64,000 bases of DNA. Source: Amaranthus tricolor. Its lineage: Eukaryota > Streptophyta > Magnoliopsida > Caryophyllales > Amaranthaceae. The number at the start of each line of letters is the position of its first letter. The stretch's first letter is position 1. The position numbers and the translations under genes are program-made. This document shows positions 43,532 to 55,639 of this stretch, one piece after another. The stretch is from positions 18,051,450 through 18,115,449 of the forward strand of contig NC_080059.1 in assembly GCF_026212465.1 (NCBI RefSeq). Reading direction: 5' to 3'. The notes beneath the pieces are model-generated. The model saw only the letters and a program-made list of their open reading frames with translations. It had not been told where the DNA came from and searched no databases.

Positions 43532-44771
43532 TTGGGTAAAGTTGCCATTGGTGATTTTGCTTGTTGCGATTGCTATGGCACGAAATCGAGGGCACCTCGG
43601 AAGAATGTAGTGAAAGAGTTGAATCCTTCTAGTTTTAGAGCATCCTCAAGTTCTAGCAGGTTGTCATCTATAAAGCTGCCATTGGCGAGTTCTTTGAAGC
43701 CCGTTACAGAATCCGTACCGGTGGTTACTAGTCTAAGCACTGTAACTCCATCGCCTTTACACCAAGAAGGGTCAAGTTGGGAGGCTATGGTTCTTTGTAG
43801 GGATGGGTCGGGTCTAGCTCTGGCTCAGCTATTAGGTCGAAGGAGATTACTGTTCTATTGACTGCGATTAAATCTGCTACTTTGCAATTAGTTGTTGTTC
43901 CATCTTCAGCTACTGTGCAGCCGCCCATTAGTAAAATGTCTTTTAAAAAACCTGTTAAAATTGATTTTGAAGATATTATTGATGAGGTTCATTATTGGAA
44001 ATCAGTTGTCGTTTGTTTTGTGTTGGATTCTAATCCTCTTTTACATGTGATGGAGGGGTATGTTAGGAGGATTTGGAAGGCTGTTAGTCTTGATTAAATC
44101 ATCATGGTTGCTAAAGGTGTTTCTTGTGAGGTTCTTGGAACAATAAGATAGAGAGAAGGCGTGTGACATTAATGGTTCTATGTTTGATAAAGTGCCGTTT
44201 ATAGTTAAACTGTGGGTAGCATCCATGTCCTGTGATAAAGAAAACATTTCCACATTACCTATTTGGACTCGTTTTTCAAGCCTTGATGTCATGTACTGGG
44301 GTGAAAGGTGCCTTATTAAGTTTGGTTAAATATTAGGAGTGGTGAAATGTTTTGATACAACTACTGCTCACAAAGCTAGAGGGATGTTTGCTAGGGTTCT
44401 TATTGACATGAATATCACATATGAATTTCTTGATGAAGTGTGCTTTGAGAATGAACATGGTGAGTTAATAACAGTCTGTTGTGTATGATTGGAAACAAAT
44501 GTGATGCAACAAATGTGAGTAGCAAGGGCATGTGGAGGAACATTGCAAGATAGCATCACAAGCTATTCAGAAGGCAATAGTAGTAGTTGACAATAAGGGC
44601 TTTCAATTGTTTCAGTCTAGGGCTAAATTAATACAACATACACCACCTGTTAGGCCATTGATCCCTTTCGAATTAGGTTTGGCAAAAATCTTGGCTAATG
44701 ACAATGTGTTAGATGCTCTTGATAGTGTTGAAGAAGGAGTAGTGATGAAGAGGAATCTAATAAAGATGTAA
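43532..44771 (+). pseudogene. L1 LINE ORF1 (DUF4283-like RNA-binding protein)
   Basis: A Ser-rich N-terminal part (43532-43861) runs into a second frame with VHYWKSVVVCFVLDSNPLLH, VMEGYVRRIWKAVSLD and a stop. In other frames follow FIVKLWVASM, LPIWTRFSSLDVMYWG and ARVLIDMNITYEFLDEV, the order of plant L1 ORF1 proteins with a DUF4283 domain. Near 44500 a degraded zinc-knuckle region reads GHVEEHCKIASQAI, then a frame to 44771. The protein would coat LINE RNA. At least four frame breaks, so inactive. Confidence 0.82.
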
Positions 44772-44794
44772 GGGGCTTCTGCTGATTGGGACTT

Positions 44795-46690
44795 TACGTC
44801 CTTTAATAGTAATACCGCAAGTGCACGGCGTAGCGTAGTACGTCGGCAAGTACGGGTCGAATCCCCAAGGAGTGAGGGTTAAGTTAATAGTTTCTCGATC
44901 GATTAGTGTGTTCGAAAACGTATAATATGATGTTTGGAGGTAGAAATAATTAAAACAAGCAATTAAAAGTACTTAAAGTATAAAAGTAAATAAGGATACA
45001 ATAAACTAAAAGCAAGGATAAAATGATCAATAAGCTAAGAGTCATAGGCTAGGCTTTCTCACCAAAGTAGTATTTACTAAACGTTAACTTAAGGTCATGG
45101 ATATTTTGTTATGGGGAAGAACGTATCATAAGTACTAATGTTCTCTCTCGAGCAACAAAAGCTTCCTAAACATACTCAACTACCTATTCTCATGGAGCTA
45201 AGCATAATTTAAGACATGAAGCACACATTCAACATTTCCAATCAAAGAATCTGCCTATTCTCATAGAGATATCTTAACTTTTAAGCATAGATTATCGTTA
45301 AAAATCGACTCTCGCCCTCAATTCAACGACACTACAACATGATAGCAAAATCCATCTTAAACCATAAACAACACAACCAAGCCAAAGGTAAAAAAAGCAA
45401 TTCAAACTACATACATGGTGATGATGTTTAGCCTAAGTCAAAGCAAACTACTCACTCATACTCATATTGAAATTGTAGATTGCAAACTAGCCAAGAATCA
45501 TAGATGAATAAATTAAACTAGAGTATCCTAAAGAGATGAGTGCAATTTAAGTTGAAGAACTACAAGCATGAATATATGAAACTAAAGGTAAACAATCAAA
45601 GATAACTAAATGACATGAATTGAAAACAATATAAGTAAGGATAGAAGTTACTCTTTTAAGTTCAATCTAAGGATGAACAAGATGATTTGATGATTCAAAG
45701 AAATACCTTCCAAAAGCTTCAATAATAGTACATCAATGATTGAAAAATTCCAAGTTGCAAAATATTACAATAAAGGATGTAGTTAAGATTGTACTTGGAA
45801 AGTGAAAATACTTAATTGAATTGAAAGAGAAATTATGCTAACACTAATTCTTAATTGAAATGAAAGCAAAGCTATGAAGAATACATAGAAATTACTCAAA
45901 TTGAAAGGTGAAAACTGAGATGATTAGCTCCATCTTCCTCTTCTCTATTTATAGACTTCAAAAATAAGTAGGGGTGGTGATTTCATGATTGCTCCACCAC
46001 ACCTAGGTTGTAGAAGGGGGGTGCCACCCGTAATGGATAGGGTAGGGTGGTTGGCAGTCTTGGCAGTAGCAATTAGAAGCAACAAATGATACTGAACCTC
46101 GAATGATATTTAAAAAGATCGCAAAAGCTGCTGCTGCCCATCTCGTTGGTCCCGAGCGGAGCCTGCTCGACCTGGTCGAGCGAGCATCAGGTACACAGGT
46201 CAAAATGTTTAAAAACAGAGCAGTCACCTAAAAAAGCTGCGCTCGACCGAGAGAGCTCGCTCGACCCATTGAAAATGCTTCTGTCGACATTCTGAAGCTT
46301 TTGGAAGTGAATAGTACTTTCGCTCGACCGGATCGAGCGACCTTCAGGATGGTCCTGCTCAGCTTTTATCTCTAATATAAGTTTTTTGTATACTCGAGCA
46401 AGCTCGGCTAGACCCAATTTTGGCCGAGTGGGCTTAGAATGGTCTACTTTAGCTCCTTTTGGCCTTGTTTCCTTGACTTGGGTCATCAAGGCTTTGATTA
46501 CTTGAGCTTTCAGAGTTCAGTGAGTATTGTATGCGCCAAATGTACTTGGTTTGTGATCGGTTTTGACGAATATTACCTAAAATGCACAAAAACACCAGAA
46601 TACCCAACCAAGAGTAAAATCCCAAATAAAGAAAGTATAGTTATGCAAAATCCCAATACAATAAAGCCAAATAATGGGGATAAAATATGA
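44795..46690 (-). mobile_element. LTR or LARD-type insertion in the L1 LINE
   Basis: The left end carries ACCGCAAGTGCACGGCG and GGGTCGAATCCCCAAGGAG, sequences typical (as complement) of the 3' part of plant Ty3/gypsy-type LTRs or large non-autonomous derivatives. No protease, RT or integrase is readable. The stretch 46160-46345 contains GCTCGACCTGGTCGAGC and GCTCGACCGGATCGAGC dyads like those in the copia LTR at 9 kb. Exact ends and target duplication were not determined, and the type is inferred. Confidence 0.5.
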
Positions 46691-46727
46691 ATAAAATGCA
46701 ACTAACATCCGCATCCATGATCAATGA

Positions 46728-48360
46728 ATGACATCTTATGTTGGAATGTTAGAGGTCTAAATATGGTTAAGAGGGCAAAAGCAACCTTGGTTGTTTATAT
46801 CAAAATCTTTGCCCTAGTTGGTGCTTTTCCCATAATTTAGCTTATCCTCATGGTGGTAGAATAATCTTTAGATGGAAGGGTAGTGACATAGATGTTAATA
46901 TTCTTTTTATGAGCAGTCAACTTGTTCATTTAGTGACCAAACCCATTATAAGGGTGTTCTTCTTATGCTCTTTTGTTTATGGGGACAATAATGGTTCTAC
47001 TCGTGCGGATTTGTTTCAGCAGTTATTATCTCTTGTTATTGGTGGTCCTTGGGTGCTCATGGGGGATTTTAATTGATTAGCTAGTTTGGATGAGTATTCT
47101 GGTCATATAGTGCGCTTATAAGAGATTATTCCTTTGGGTAGCTATATGGATTCTTATGGATTTCCTGATTTGAGGTTCAATAACTGTTTCTTTACATGTT
47201 TTAATAAGAGATGTGGGAAAGCAAGAGCGTTTAATATAATTGATAGAGTCCTTGGTAACCAAGCATGGGAGGATGATTTTCCACTGTTGAAGTGACTTTT
47301 CTAGCTGAAGGGTCTCTTGATCATACACCTATGTTGATTTAATTCATCAACCAACCCAGGAGAAAGAAGCTTTTTAAGTTTCTCAATCATTGGGTTGAGC
47401 AGGAGGGGTTCATTGATAGTGTTTCAGAAGTTTAGGGTGTTCACATCCAAGGATTTAAGAGCTTTCAAATTTCTAAGAAGCTCAAGATGTTAAAGCCATC
47501 TTAAAAGACGTATTCTAACTTCACCACTAGCAGGCGTTGGTGATTCAAGCTAAAGATGATTCCTTTAATGTTCAAAATCAATTACACATGAACCCTTGTG
47601 ATCCAATGCTTTCCTCGCAGGAATGTGCAGCTGCAGCTGGCCTCAGGAAGGTAAAAAATGATTTAGGCATCTACCTTAGTCAGTTGGCAGAATTCAATTC
47701 GGTGAAGTTTGCGGATGAGAACTCATATTATTTTCATCAAAGTATTAGACAAGAAAATTTACAAATTGAATTATGCTCATTTGTAATAATGGGGTCCTCG
47801 TGACTGATTTCACTAAGATACAAGAATCTTTTGTTACTTTTTATCAACAACTTCTTTGCAATAAGCTCAACTATCGTGGGAAGATTGGCATGAATATCAT
47901 CAGAGAAGGTCTTCTTCTAGATTACTCTCATCAAGAGTAATTGTCTATTCTTTTTTCAGAGGAGGAAATCAAGAATGCGTATGGAGTATTCCTGATACAA
48001 AGAGTCCAGGGATGGATGGATATAATAGGAAATCAATTACTGGTTTAGATGTAGTTGATGCAATTTAACAATTTCTCAAAAATGGAAAACTTCTTCAAGC
48101 TTAGAACACTACTACTGTTCATGTCATTACCAAAGTCCCTAATCCTAACAATCCAGGTGACTATAGACCAATTACTTGTTGTCATACTTTGTATAAATGT
48201 ATTACTAAACTAATTTGCAGCAGACTCAAACTAGTTCTTGGTCACATCATTAATCCTTCTCAGGGTGCTTTTGTGGAGGGGCGCAACATTATGCATAATA
48301 ATTTTTTAGGTCAAGATATTATAAAGCAATATGGTAGAAAACATTACACGCCTAGTGGTC
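46728..48360 (+). pseudogene. L1 LINE ORF2: endonuclease and start of RT
   Basis: The endonuclease begins ILCWNVRGLNMVKRAKATLV. After frame shifts, GPWVLMGDFN appears near 47045 with a stop where the next residue should be, and GSLDHTPMLI near 47310 matches the usual SDHTP box. RT sequence starts near 48000: KSPGMDGY, HVITKVPNPNNPGDYRPITC, YKCITKLICSRLKLVLGHII and SQGAFVEGRNIMHNNFLGQD, ending GRKHYTPSGL where an LTR begins at 48361. These are RT motifs 0-2 of plant L1 elements. Frame breaks throughout make it inactive. Confidence 0.87.
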
Positions 48361-51300
48361 TGTTAAACCAATTGAAACAGCCCAAACCAGCGTAAACAAT
48401 AAATTATTATTGTCTACAAAGCACAGCGGAAGACTTATAGAAGTCTGGGCTGAATCCGACCTGTGGTTCGACAACCACAGCAACCAATATCAGAGTATTT
48501 AAAAACTTTATATAACTGTAATACAATTACTTACAACCCAGTTATAAACTAAATTAATACATTATAAAATATCTATTTCTTTTATACAAAGACATGATTT
48601 GTCAAAATATCATTATAAGTTAACCTTTTGAAAACGATGTCCTTGCTATCGCAACACATGACACATAAATGAGCAGCACATCCATCTGCACTAAAGATGG
48701 CAACCTGAAAGTGGATCTACCCCCTGTAAGAGATAGACCCTATAAAAAAAACGGTCAACAATTGCATTGTTGAGTAATCCAACAAACTATTACATTTACA
48801 AACAAGTCCAAACTTTTTTAAAAGACCGTCTGATTGACATAAATACGGTTATGAACCTTTAGTTCATAACGAATTAAAATACGGCTATAACTGTACAAGT
48901 TAATAGCAAAAATCAAAATGCGGCTATTACTTTATAAGTCAATAGCGAAACAATACGGCAAATGAAAAATATGATATCATTTGCGGAACAAACAAAACTT
49001 TATATACCAAACGTATTTATTCAAAACTCATATTAAATCAATAATTTAACAGCACTTTAAAACGTGGGAATATATGGACCGTCAGGAAGTAGGCTTGATC
49101 TAAATGCTGAGAACACGGGTGATCGTCATCACCGAAAATACGGTTCTTGCAAGAATGAAACGGGATCGGGGGCTCGAGACCGATCCGAATAACCATTACC
49201 TATTATCAAGCTATAGGATTTCACAATAATCCGGATATAAATATCCGTTGCCAATTCCCAAAAACAGACATTTTTCAATGTCGAACATTTCAATATAAAA
49301 CAAAACAATAATTCAATTAATTTTCTTTGAAATGAACAATCATACCTCATTTTTATAATACAACATTTCAAGACTCGTATTCTATAATTTAGTAACATAC
49401 AAAACATGCTTTTGTAATCTCTTTAAATAAATACAATATTTAAAAGCTCATATATAAAAACATATGCACATTCAAAACAATAATTTAATAAGGACCAGGA
49501 GCAAGGTCAAACAAGGTCAAAATCCACAGTTTCAAACACCAAACGATTTTGCTCAAATAACAATAGTAGTAATACCACACCTTATAAAACATAACTTGAA
49601 CTTTGAAATACTTGAATTAAATTTAAAAGATAGGATAGTAGTTTGCTTGTAGATTACCTTTCTACGCCATGAATAACAATCAATAATTAAAATACTAATC
49701 AACTCATATGTTCCCAAATTTATACTTGAACCAAACACTCATATTATTCAATTAAGATCCATAACCCAACAATACCAATTCAAATAGGGAAAACAATAAA
49801 CCTAAGTTAATCTCAATTACTCAATAAATAACCTTAAATCTCCAATTTATTTTATACTTCCTAATCCCACATAATAAATTCCATTTTAGTACCATAACAG
49901 GACACTTGTTAGTAATTTGATCATAACTCTCTCATACGAACTCATCTTGGGGCGATTCAAGTGCCTACGTGATCGCGACTCGAAGTTCTACAAATATCTT
50001 GAAGACACCAGAACTCAAAAACAATTAAAACTATCCCAAAATAGCCAAAACAGAAGGTTCTCATTGATTTCATGACAGCTTGCTGGTATGTCACTGTTTT
50101 GAACATAACTCTCTCATACGAACTCATCTTGAGGCGATTCAAGTGTCTACGTGATCGCGACTCGAAGCTCTACAAATCTCATGCAGACACCCAAAATGAC
50201 TCTAACTACTTCAAAAACAGTAACACAAATTCAGATAGAATAAAAGGGAACCTCATTGTCGATTTTTATGACAGTCTACAAGTATTTTGGACATAACTTC
50301 CTCATACGAATTCATCTCGGGGCGATTCAAGTGCCCACACGACCGCGACTCAAAGCCCTACAAATCTCAAGCAGACATAAGAACCCAAAAACAATCACAA
50401 CTAACCCGAAAATGGCCAAAACAGAATGCTCAGTTTTTGAGCTGAAATTTCAATATCCAATTACTAAATTCAAACTAGAAACCAAATAACCCAAATAACC
50501 AATTCTAATCAACACTAAAAACAACGCAATTACTAATTGAATCCATATACTCATCTTAAATTCAAGTTGATACCCAAATTGAATCCACATACCAAATTGA
50601 ATCCACATACCAAACTACTTAAAAACATTCAATTAATACTTAAATAGAGTAGTTTGTGGATTACCTCAATCACCATTAGAGGACCCTTCAACTTTCAATC
50701 TTGATGAACTTCAATTTGAGTCACAAAATTCCCAAATCAATTTACAAAATCCTAACATTTAAATTTGAAAACAAAACAACAAAAGAAGGAAAAGTGGTTA
50801 CCAACAATAAAGGAAGGAGGAGAAGTGGTTGCTGTTGGTGGTGAAGCTCGTGGCCGGGCTGCCGGTTGATGGTGGTGTTCGTGGGTCAGCCGTGAGTGAG
50901 GGAGAAAGGAGTAAGGTAGCTGATTTGTTTTTGTGTTTGAAAATGAAGGAGTAAGGGTAATGGATGAGGATAAAGAAAGATATGGAGAAGAGGTATGTCG
51001 GTTTATTTGTGGTAAAATGGGTTTTTATTTTTAGCTTTGACCCATAAAATTCTATTAAAGCCGTCTCATCGTAAGACAGTCTTAAATAAGACGTGTTGTA
51101 AGGGTACAATAGGCGATTTATGAAATAAGTAATATCTCGTAATTGGTAGTATGAATAAGGATTGCATTTAGGAATTTATTTTTCAATACTTTATTTAAAT
51201 TTATTTTTATAAAGATAAGATAGTAATCAATTAATAAAATATAATCAAAATACACTTTTATCGAAGTATTCTTTGTACGAATTTTATACATTAAATAAAA

Positions 51301-51447
51301 TATACCTTTTTCTTGAAAATATTAACAAATGAAATACTTGAGTCAATATTATCAAAATAATAATATTGTTACTCGAATTAACATACTTGATAACCCCAAT
51401 CAGCTTAATCACTTATAATTAAGCTTTATTAAATGTAGCCTATTTCA
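48361..51447 (-). repeat. Gypsy chromovirus-type LTR
   Basis: Reads TGTTAAACCAATTGAAACAG at the left and ...GCCTATTTCA at the right. Directly beyond the right end, the minus strand has ATTTCGGGGACGAAATTA and AAGTTGGGGAGAA, the conserved end of plant Tekay-type gypsy gag-pol followed by a polypurine tract, so the LTR lies on the minus strand with its U3 at 51447. It holds three tandem repeats at 49920-50430. About 3.1 kb. Only one LTR and about 150 bp of interior remain. Confidence 0.7.
49920..50430. repeat. Three tandem repeats of about 184 bp inside the LTR
   Basis: Copies begin at 49921, 50105 and 50292 with CATAACTCTCTCATACGAAC-like sequence, each followed by GGGCGATTCAAGTG and CGCGACTCGAAG blocks. 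The third copy is more diverged (CATAACTTCCTCATACGAAT) and shorter. Confidence 0.85.
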
Positions 51448-51595
51448 TTCTCCCCAACTTAAAATAATTTCGTCCCCGAAATTATACATACACTTCTGAT
51501 CATCCTTAGTCATAATGTATAACTCAAATTTCATGAAATGAGAATCAAATAAACTTTAGAATCTTGATTTAGGTTATGTTAGAATTCTTCTAACT
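51448..51595 (-). mobile_element. Gypsy internal remnant with polypurine tract
   Basis: Complement reads ATTTCGGGGACGAAATTA then TTTTAAGTTGGGGAGAA next to the LTR. The remaining about 110 bp up to the L1 sequence has no readable gag-pol. Confidence 0.6.
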
Positions 51596-51599
51596 TAAT

Positions 51600-52531
51600 T
51601 GGAAATATTTGTGGATTCCTCTGGTTTAGTTGCAGATTGTACAAAATTTGATGTGAATCTTGTAGGTATCCCTGATTCTTTGAAATAGTATGTTGTGGAT
51701 TCATAGAACATTCCTTTGAGTTCTATGCCTTTTTGTTATTTGGGTGTTCCTTTGTCTTCTAAACGTTTTTATGCAGTTAAGTGAGAACACATTGCAGTTA
51801 AAAATATATCTAAGATTAGATCGTGGCAATTCAGAAATCTCTATTATGCAGCTCAAATGCAAGTTGCTTCTGTTGTTTTGATGAATATCACAAACTTTCG
51901 GAGTTAATTTTTGTGTTGCCTAAGAAGGTGCTTAAACAGGTAAATGCAATATGTAAATCAAATCTCTGGCATGGAAAAGCTGATTTTGATGCTCCTGGTA
52001 AAATGAATTAGGCTAAGGTTTGTACTCCAAAGAAGCTGGGTAGTTTGGGTATTCAGAATTTAGAAGCTTGGAATCTAGCTGCTGTGGGAAATGGCATATG
52101 TCCTCTATGAGGGAATCTATGTGGGTTAGATAGGTACATGGTGTTTAAAATAAGGGTGAGAATCGGAGGGTTTTCAATGCTCCAATAACATCAAGTTGGA
52201 CTTTCAAGAATATATGTAAAGTTAAAGATCTGCTTGAATAAGGGTGCACAATGGTTGAGTATTAAAGGATAATTGCTTCTCTTGCCGATTTTACATGTAG
52301 AAAGTGGAAGTGTGACACATATAAGAGCAAGATTACTACTATTGCATTATTTAGTCTTACCTATGAGATTTGGTGTGCTCAAAATGATGATTTTAGGAAT
52401 TTCAAAGTTCCTATGGTTAATAAGGTTTTTCAACAGGTGAAACTTATAGTCAAGAATAGAGTTTTGCGAACTAATCAAAGGTGTTGCATTGATATCCAAC
52501 GCCCTTGGATTAGGAGTCTTTTTGAGTTTTG
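51600..52531 (+). pseudogene. L1 LINE ORF2 C-terminal part
   Basis: Reads SSGLVADCTKFDVNLVGIPD, a stop, then MPFCYLGVPLSSKRFYAVK, KNISKIRSWQFRNLYYAAQM and QVASVVLMNI. After several shifts it ends near 52310-52531 with KCDTYKSKITTIALFSLTYE, IWCAQNDDFRNFK and VLRTNQRCCIDIQRPWI. This is the RT thumb, connection and C-terminus of a plant L1 element. Stops at 51687, 51703 and 51781, among others, make it inactive. Confidence 0.83.
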
Positions 52532-52740
52532 ATTATATAGCTTCTGATGTATAGATAATTATTTTGTCTTTTCTAGTGTCCTACTCTTTCCTAATGCATA
52601 TGAAGAGTGAGAGTAGGGAAACCCTTCCAAGATGGTGTGCTTCTCTCTCATGCTGATGCGAATTAAGGAGGTGGTTCTCTTGTTTTGGGGTATTATCTTG
52701 TACTATTTTGTTTCAGGATTAATAAAAATTTTCATTTTCC

Positions 52741-52793
<53 letters not shown>
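52741..52793. repeat. (AAT)n tail of the L1 LINE
   Basis: About 18 AAT units following GGATTAATAAAAATTTTCAT, the 3' end of the LINE. Confidence 0.93.
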
Positions 52794-52794
<1 letters not shown>

Positions 52795-53034
52795 TTTAAC
52801 ACTATAATTCCAGCTATATGGGTTAATGAATCTAAAACATTGCTTTGTTACCATGATTGGTGATGGATGTGTGAGAACGGGTAAGGATGTGTAATTTTGA
52901 TAGCACATACACAATACCTAAATTTGTTTTGTGATATAGGATGGTATGTTCTCTATAATAGTTATTATATTGAACTAGCTTGAAAAGCATGCCAAGTATA
53001 GATCGTGTAAAAAGATATAAAAATAATTTTAAAA
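52794..53034. other. No gene seen
   Basis: AT-rich spacer between the LINE tail and the MULE-like element. Confidence 0.5.
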
Positions 53035-53594
53035 TAAAAATATTACAAAAAAGTACCTAATATTTTTTTTCAAAAGGTACTTAATATTAAATGTTTTGCC
53101 AATATATAACTAACAATTTTTTTTTCGAAATACAACCAACTAACGTTTTGTCTTCAGTTGACTGTCAATTATATGGTTGACTGGGCACATGAATTGCACA
53201 TGGATACTTAATTTTCTCTATTTCCTCACCCATCTTCAATTGCAATTTCTTTCCTAATTGAACTCTTATTCTCCCTCTAATGTTTCCTCCTCATCTTCAC
53301 CAACAAAATAAAAACCTCTTGAAAGCTCAATTGCACAAGAAAAAGCATTTAATCAAATCAATTGAATTATCAGGTAAGTAAATTAACATACTTCTAATTT
53401 AATGTAAAACTAAGGTGGGTTAGAACATTGAATAAGGGTTTGAGTAGTTTTCTGGGTTGTTAGGACTACCCTAGAGTGTCTTTTAGATCTAGGGTTTAGG
53501 TATAAGGGAACATTTACACCCTTCTCCTTTAGTGGCGGTCATCTTTTTACATGACCACTTGCACTCTCCATATCACCACCAACCTTATCTCCCA

Positions 53595-54050
53595 CATCAC
53601 CCTTATTCATGTCCATGTCATCAACCAATCTGCACAAATCATCATCTCTATATTATTTACCACATCATCACTAGTAAATTTCTTTTTAGATTTTTTCATG
53701 AATATTTCTTCACCTCTATCATCACCCCCATGAACAACATAAATATGGTACCAACCATCATTTTCAAGGCTTTCAGGGAAATTTGGGATGCTCTTATCAT
53801 CCTTGATTTATGTCCTACCTACAAACAATGTATTACCATATCGCTTGTGCCAAATTCTACCTACATCATCATAGCCTAACTCGTTTCTAATCCAGTTGGC
53901 TGTTTCAAAATAACAAGCCTCTTCTACATTTGGGTGCAAGCTAAGGCCTAATTGTTTGTTTTCAGTTTTGTAGTTTTTAGTGATAAAACATACAATCGTA
54001 TGTTGACTGGCTCCATTATCTTGTAATAGTATTGTGCAAAATTTCCACAA
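53595..54050 (-). pseudogene. PB1-like domain protein of MULE type, frameshifted
   Basis: The minus-strand frame contains TANWIRNELGYDDVGRIWHK and RYGNTLFVGRT and then stops. One base out, the sequence continues IKDDKSIPNFPESLENDGWY and HIYVVHGGDDRGEEIF. From memory this resembles the PB1-like domain found at the N-terminus of plant MULE-associated proteins. No zinc-finger or DDE transposase follows. The domain's role in transposition is unknown. Truncation and frameshift make it non-coding here. Confidence 0.6.
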
Positions 54051-54774
54051 TTAAATATTTTCAAGCACAAAAGAGAAGAAATTATATTAACAAAGAGTCA
54101 TAATGAAAAAACACACAATATAAAAGAAATTAAGTTCAACCACATAAGATTCAATCATAAACCGTAAGAACTGTAGTCAATTTAATGTAAGTATTTTGTA
54201 GAAAGAAATTTACCCTTGCGTAACTATGCATTTGAAATCAACCTTTCTTCTCTTTGATAATTTCTTTGTTTTTTTCCATAGAAAATGATTTGAATCAAAA
54301 CAACAATGCTAAATGACTCAAACATTAATTTGTCAAGGAAAAGAAGAAAGGATTGAGACTTAGAAAGATTAAAGCAAGATTTTTAATTGAACCAAACCAT
54401 GCAAAAAAAAAAAAAAAACAATTGTACCCAACATATATGAGTGAATTTCGAAATTGGGCGGTATATTAGTCAAATAAATGATGATTAGAGAGCTTACCAG
54501 TAGATTAGAGGAATTAATGCTGCATCAAAGTGTTGATTGAGTGTTATCAGTGATATATGTCTTCCATAAACAGTGAGAGTTAGATTGAGAGTCGGGGAAA
54601 AAGAAAAATAAAGGGATTTCAATATTTTAGAATGCTAAAACGAGGTCAGGTGCCAGTTACATGAAAAGTCAAAGCCCTACCTGATAGCCAACTAACTAAT
54701 TTCGTCAAGTGGTTTTCTTTTGCAAATAAAAATATCATATAAGGTAATTTTTTGTAAACAAAATTACATTAGGT

Positions 54775-54776
<2 letters not shown>

Positions 54777-54818
<42 letters not shown>
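54777..54818. repeat. Poly-T tract
   Basis: About 42 uninterrupted T, inside the right TIR of the MULE-like element. Confidence 0.95.
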
Positions 54819-54820
<2 letters not shown>

Positions 54821-54861
54821 AAAAGGTGCTATAAATTAGGTAGTATTTTTGTAATTTTTCC

Positions 54862-55639
54862 TATTAGTAAGTATAGATAACAAAATCAGACATAATTATA
54901 GAAACCGAACTGGACATATACCATACTAGAATGAATTATTAAGGGAACTTCTACACATAACGAAAAAAAATAATTTTAAAATGTGAGAAGAATACTTTGT
55001 TTGGTTCACCATCAAACAATCATACTTCTTTTGTAAAAAAAAAATGCTAAAAATAATTCCAATCCACAAAATATGTTTATTTGTACAATGATTAAAGCAC
55101 AAAGTTAAATGAGTACAACTTAATCAAAAATTAGTACAATATATTCAATATGTAATATGCTATAACTCCAAACAAAAACTAAGGGCAAATTAGTTTTTAT
55201 TTATTAAAAATTAATTTTCATTCATTAAAAAATTTTGTTTTGTAAAATAAGTTTAATTAGATAAACAATTTTATTCAATATAAATAAGTTCATAGTTTAA
55301 CCATATAGGAAAAAATCAAGGACCAAACTATCGCATGGAACCGATCAAGTTTCATTTCTTGATAAATGAGAAATTGTTGTATTTACGGAACCAAACCATA
55401 CAATCTCATAAGGGAAGGGAAATGAACCCTATAGAATGGATCCTCTTCAAGCCTTGAGAGTTGAAAGATCAATACAACACACATAGGGAAACAAATCATT
55501 TAAGATGAAATCTCTTTCTAAGCCTATTCGAAAAATTTTAACTATGGTTATTAACCAAGGTAAAAATTTAACAAACCCTAATTAACTAAGACACCCACAA
55601 GTTGGGCTTGAAAACCAACCAAAGAAACCAATCCAAAAG
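54862..55639. other. No gene seen
   Basis: AT-rich non-coding sequence with A runs; nothing recognised. Confidence 0.45.

Larger units (their letters stand above)
43475..52793 (+). mobile_element. Long L1 LINE interrupted by two LTR-type insertions
   Basis: Colinear L1 parts: a leader, ORF1 (43532-44771), ORF2 endonuclease and early RT (46728-48360), ORF2 C-terminal part (51600-52531), 3' untranslated sequence and an (AAT)n tail. Insertions occupy about 44795-46690 and 48361-51595. The middle of the RT, including the FADD box, is missing at the second insertion. Many stops show the element is old. Confidence 0.85.
53035..54861. mobile_element. MULE-like transposon, relative of the 41.9-kb element
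   Basis: The right end (GCTATAAATTAGGTAG and TTTGTAATTTTTCC at 54861) and the left end (TATTACAAAAAAGTACCTAA) match the TIR pattern of 41924-43421. Subterminal GTTGACTG and ACTAACTAATTTCGTCAAGTG blocks also match. Reverse-complemented, 54500-54580 (CATGGAAGACA, CAACACT, GATGCAGCATTAAT) matches the left interior of the first element, so the two are in opposite orientation. A poly-T run of about 42 bases disrupts the right TIR. Confidence 0.75.

Noticed and set aside
46003..46489. Two overlapping minus-strand open frames
   Set aside because: They lie in the LTR or LARD-type insertion with no recognisable domain; relatively GC-rich dyad motifs keep the frames open.
49920..50430. CRISPR-like array
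   Set aside because: Units of about 184 bp without short uniform spacers, inside a plant LTR.
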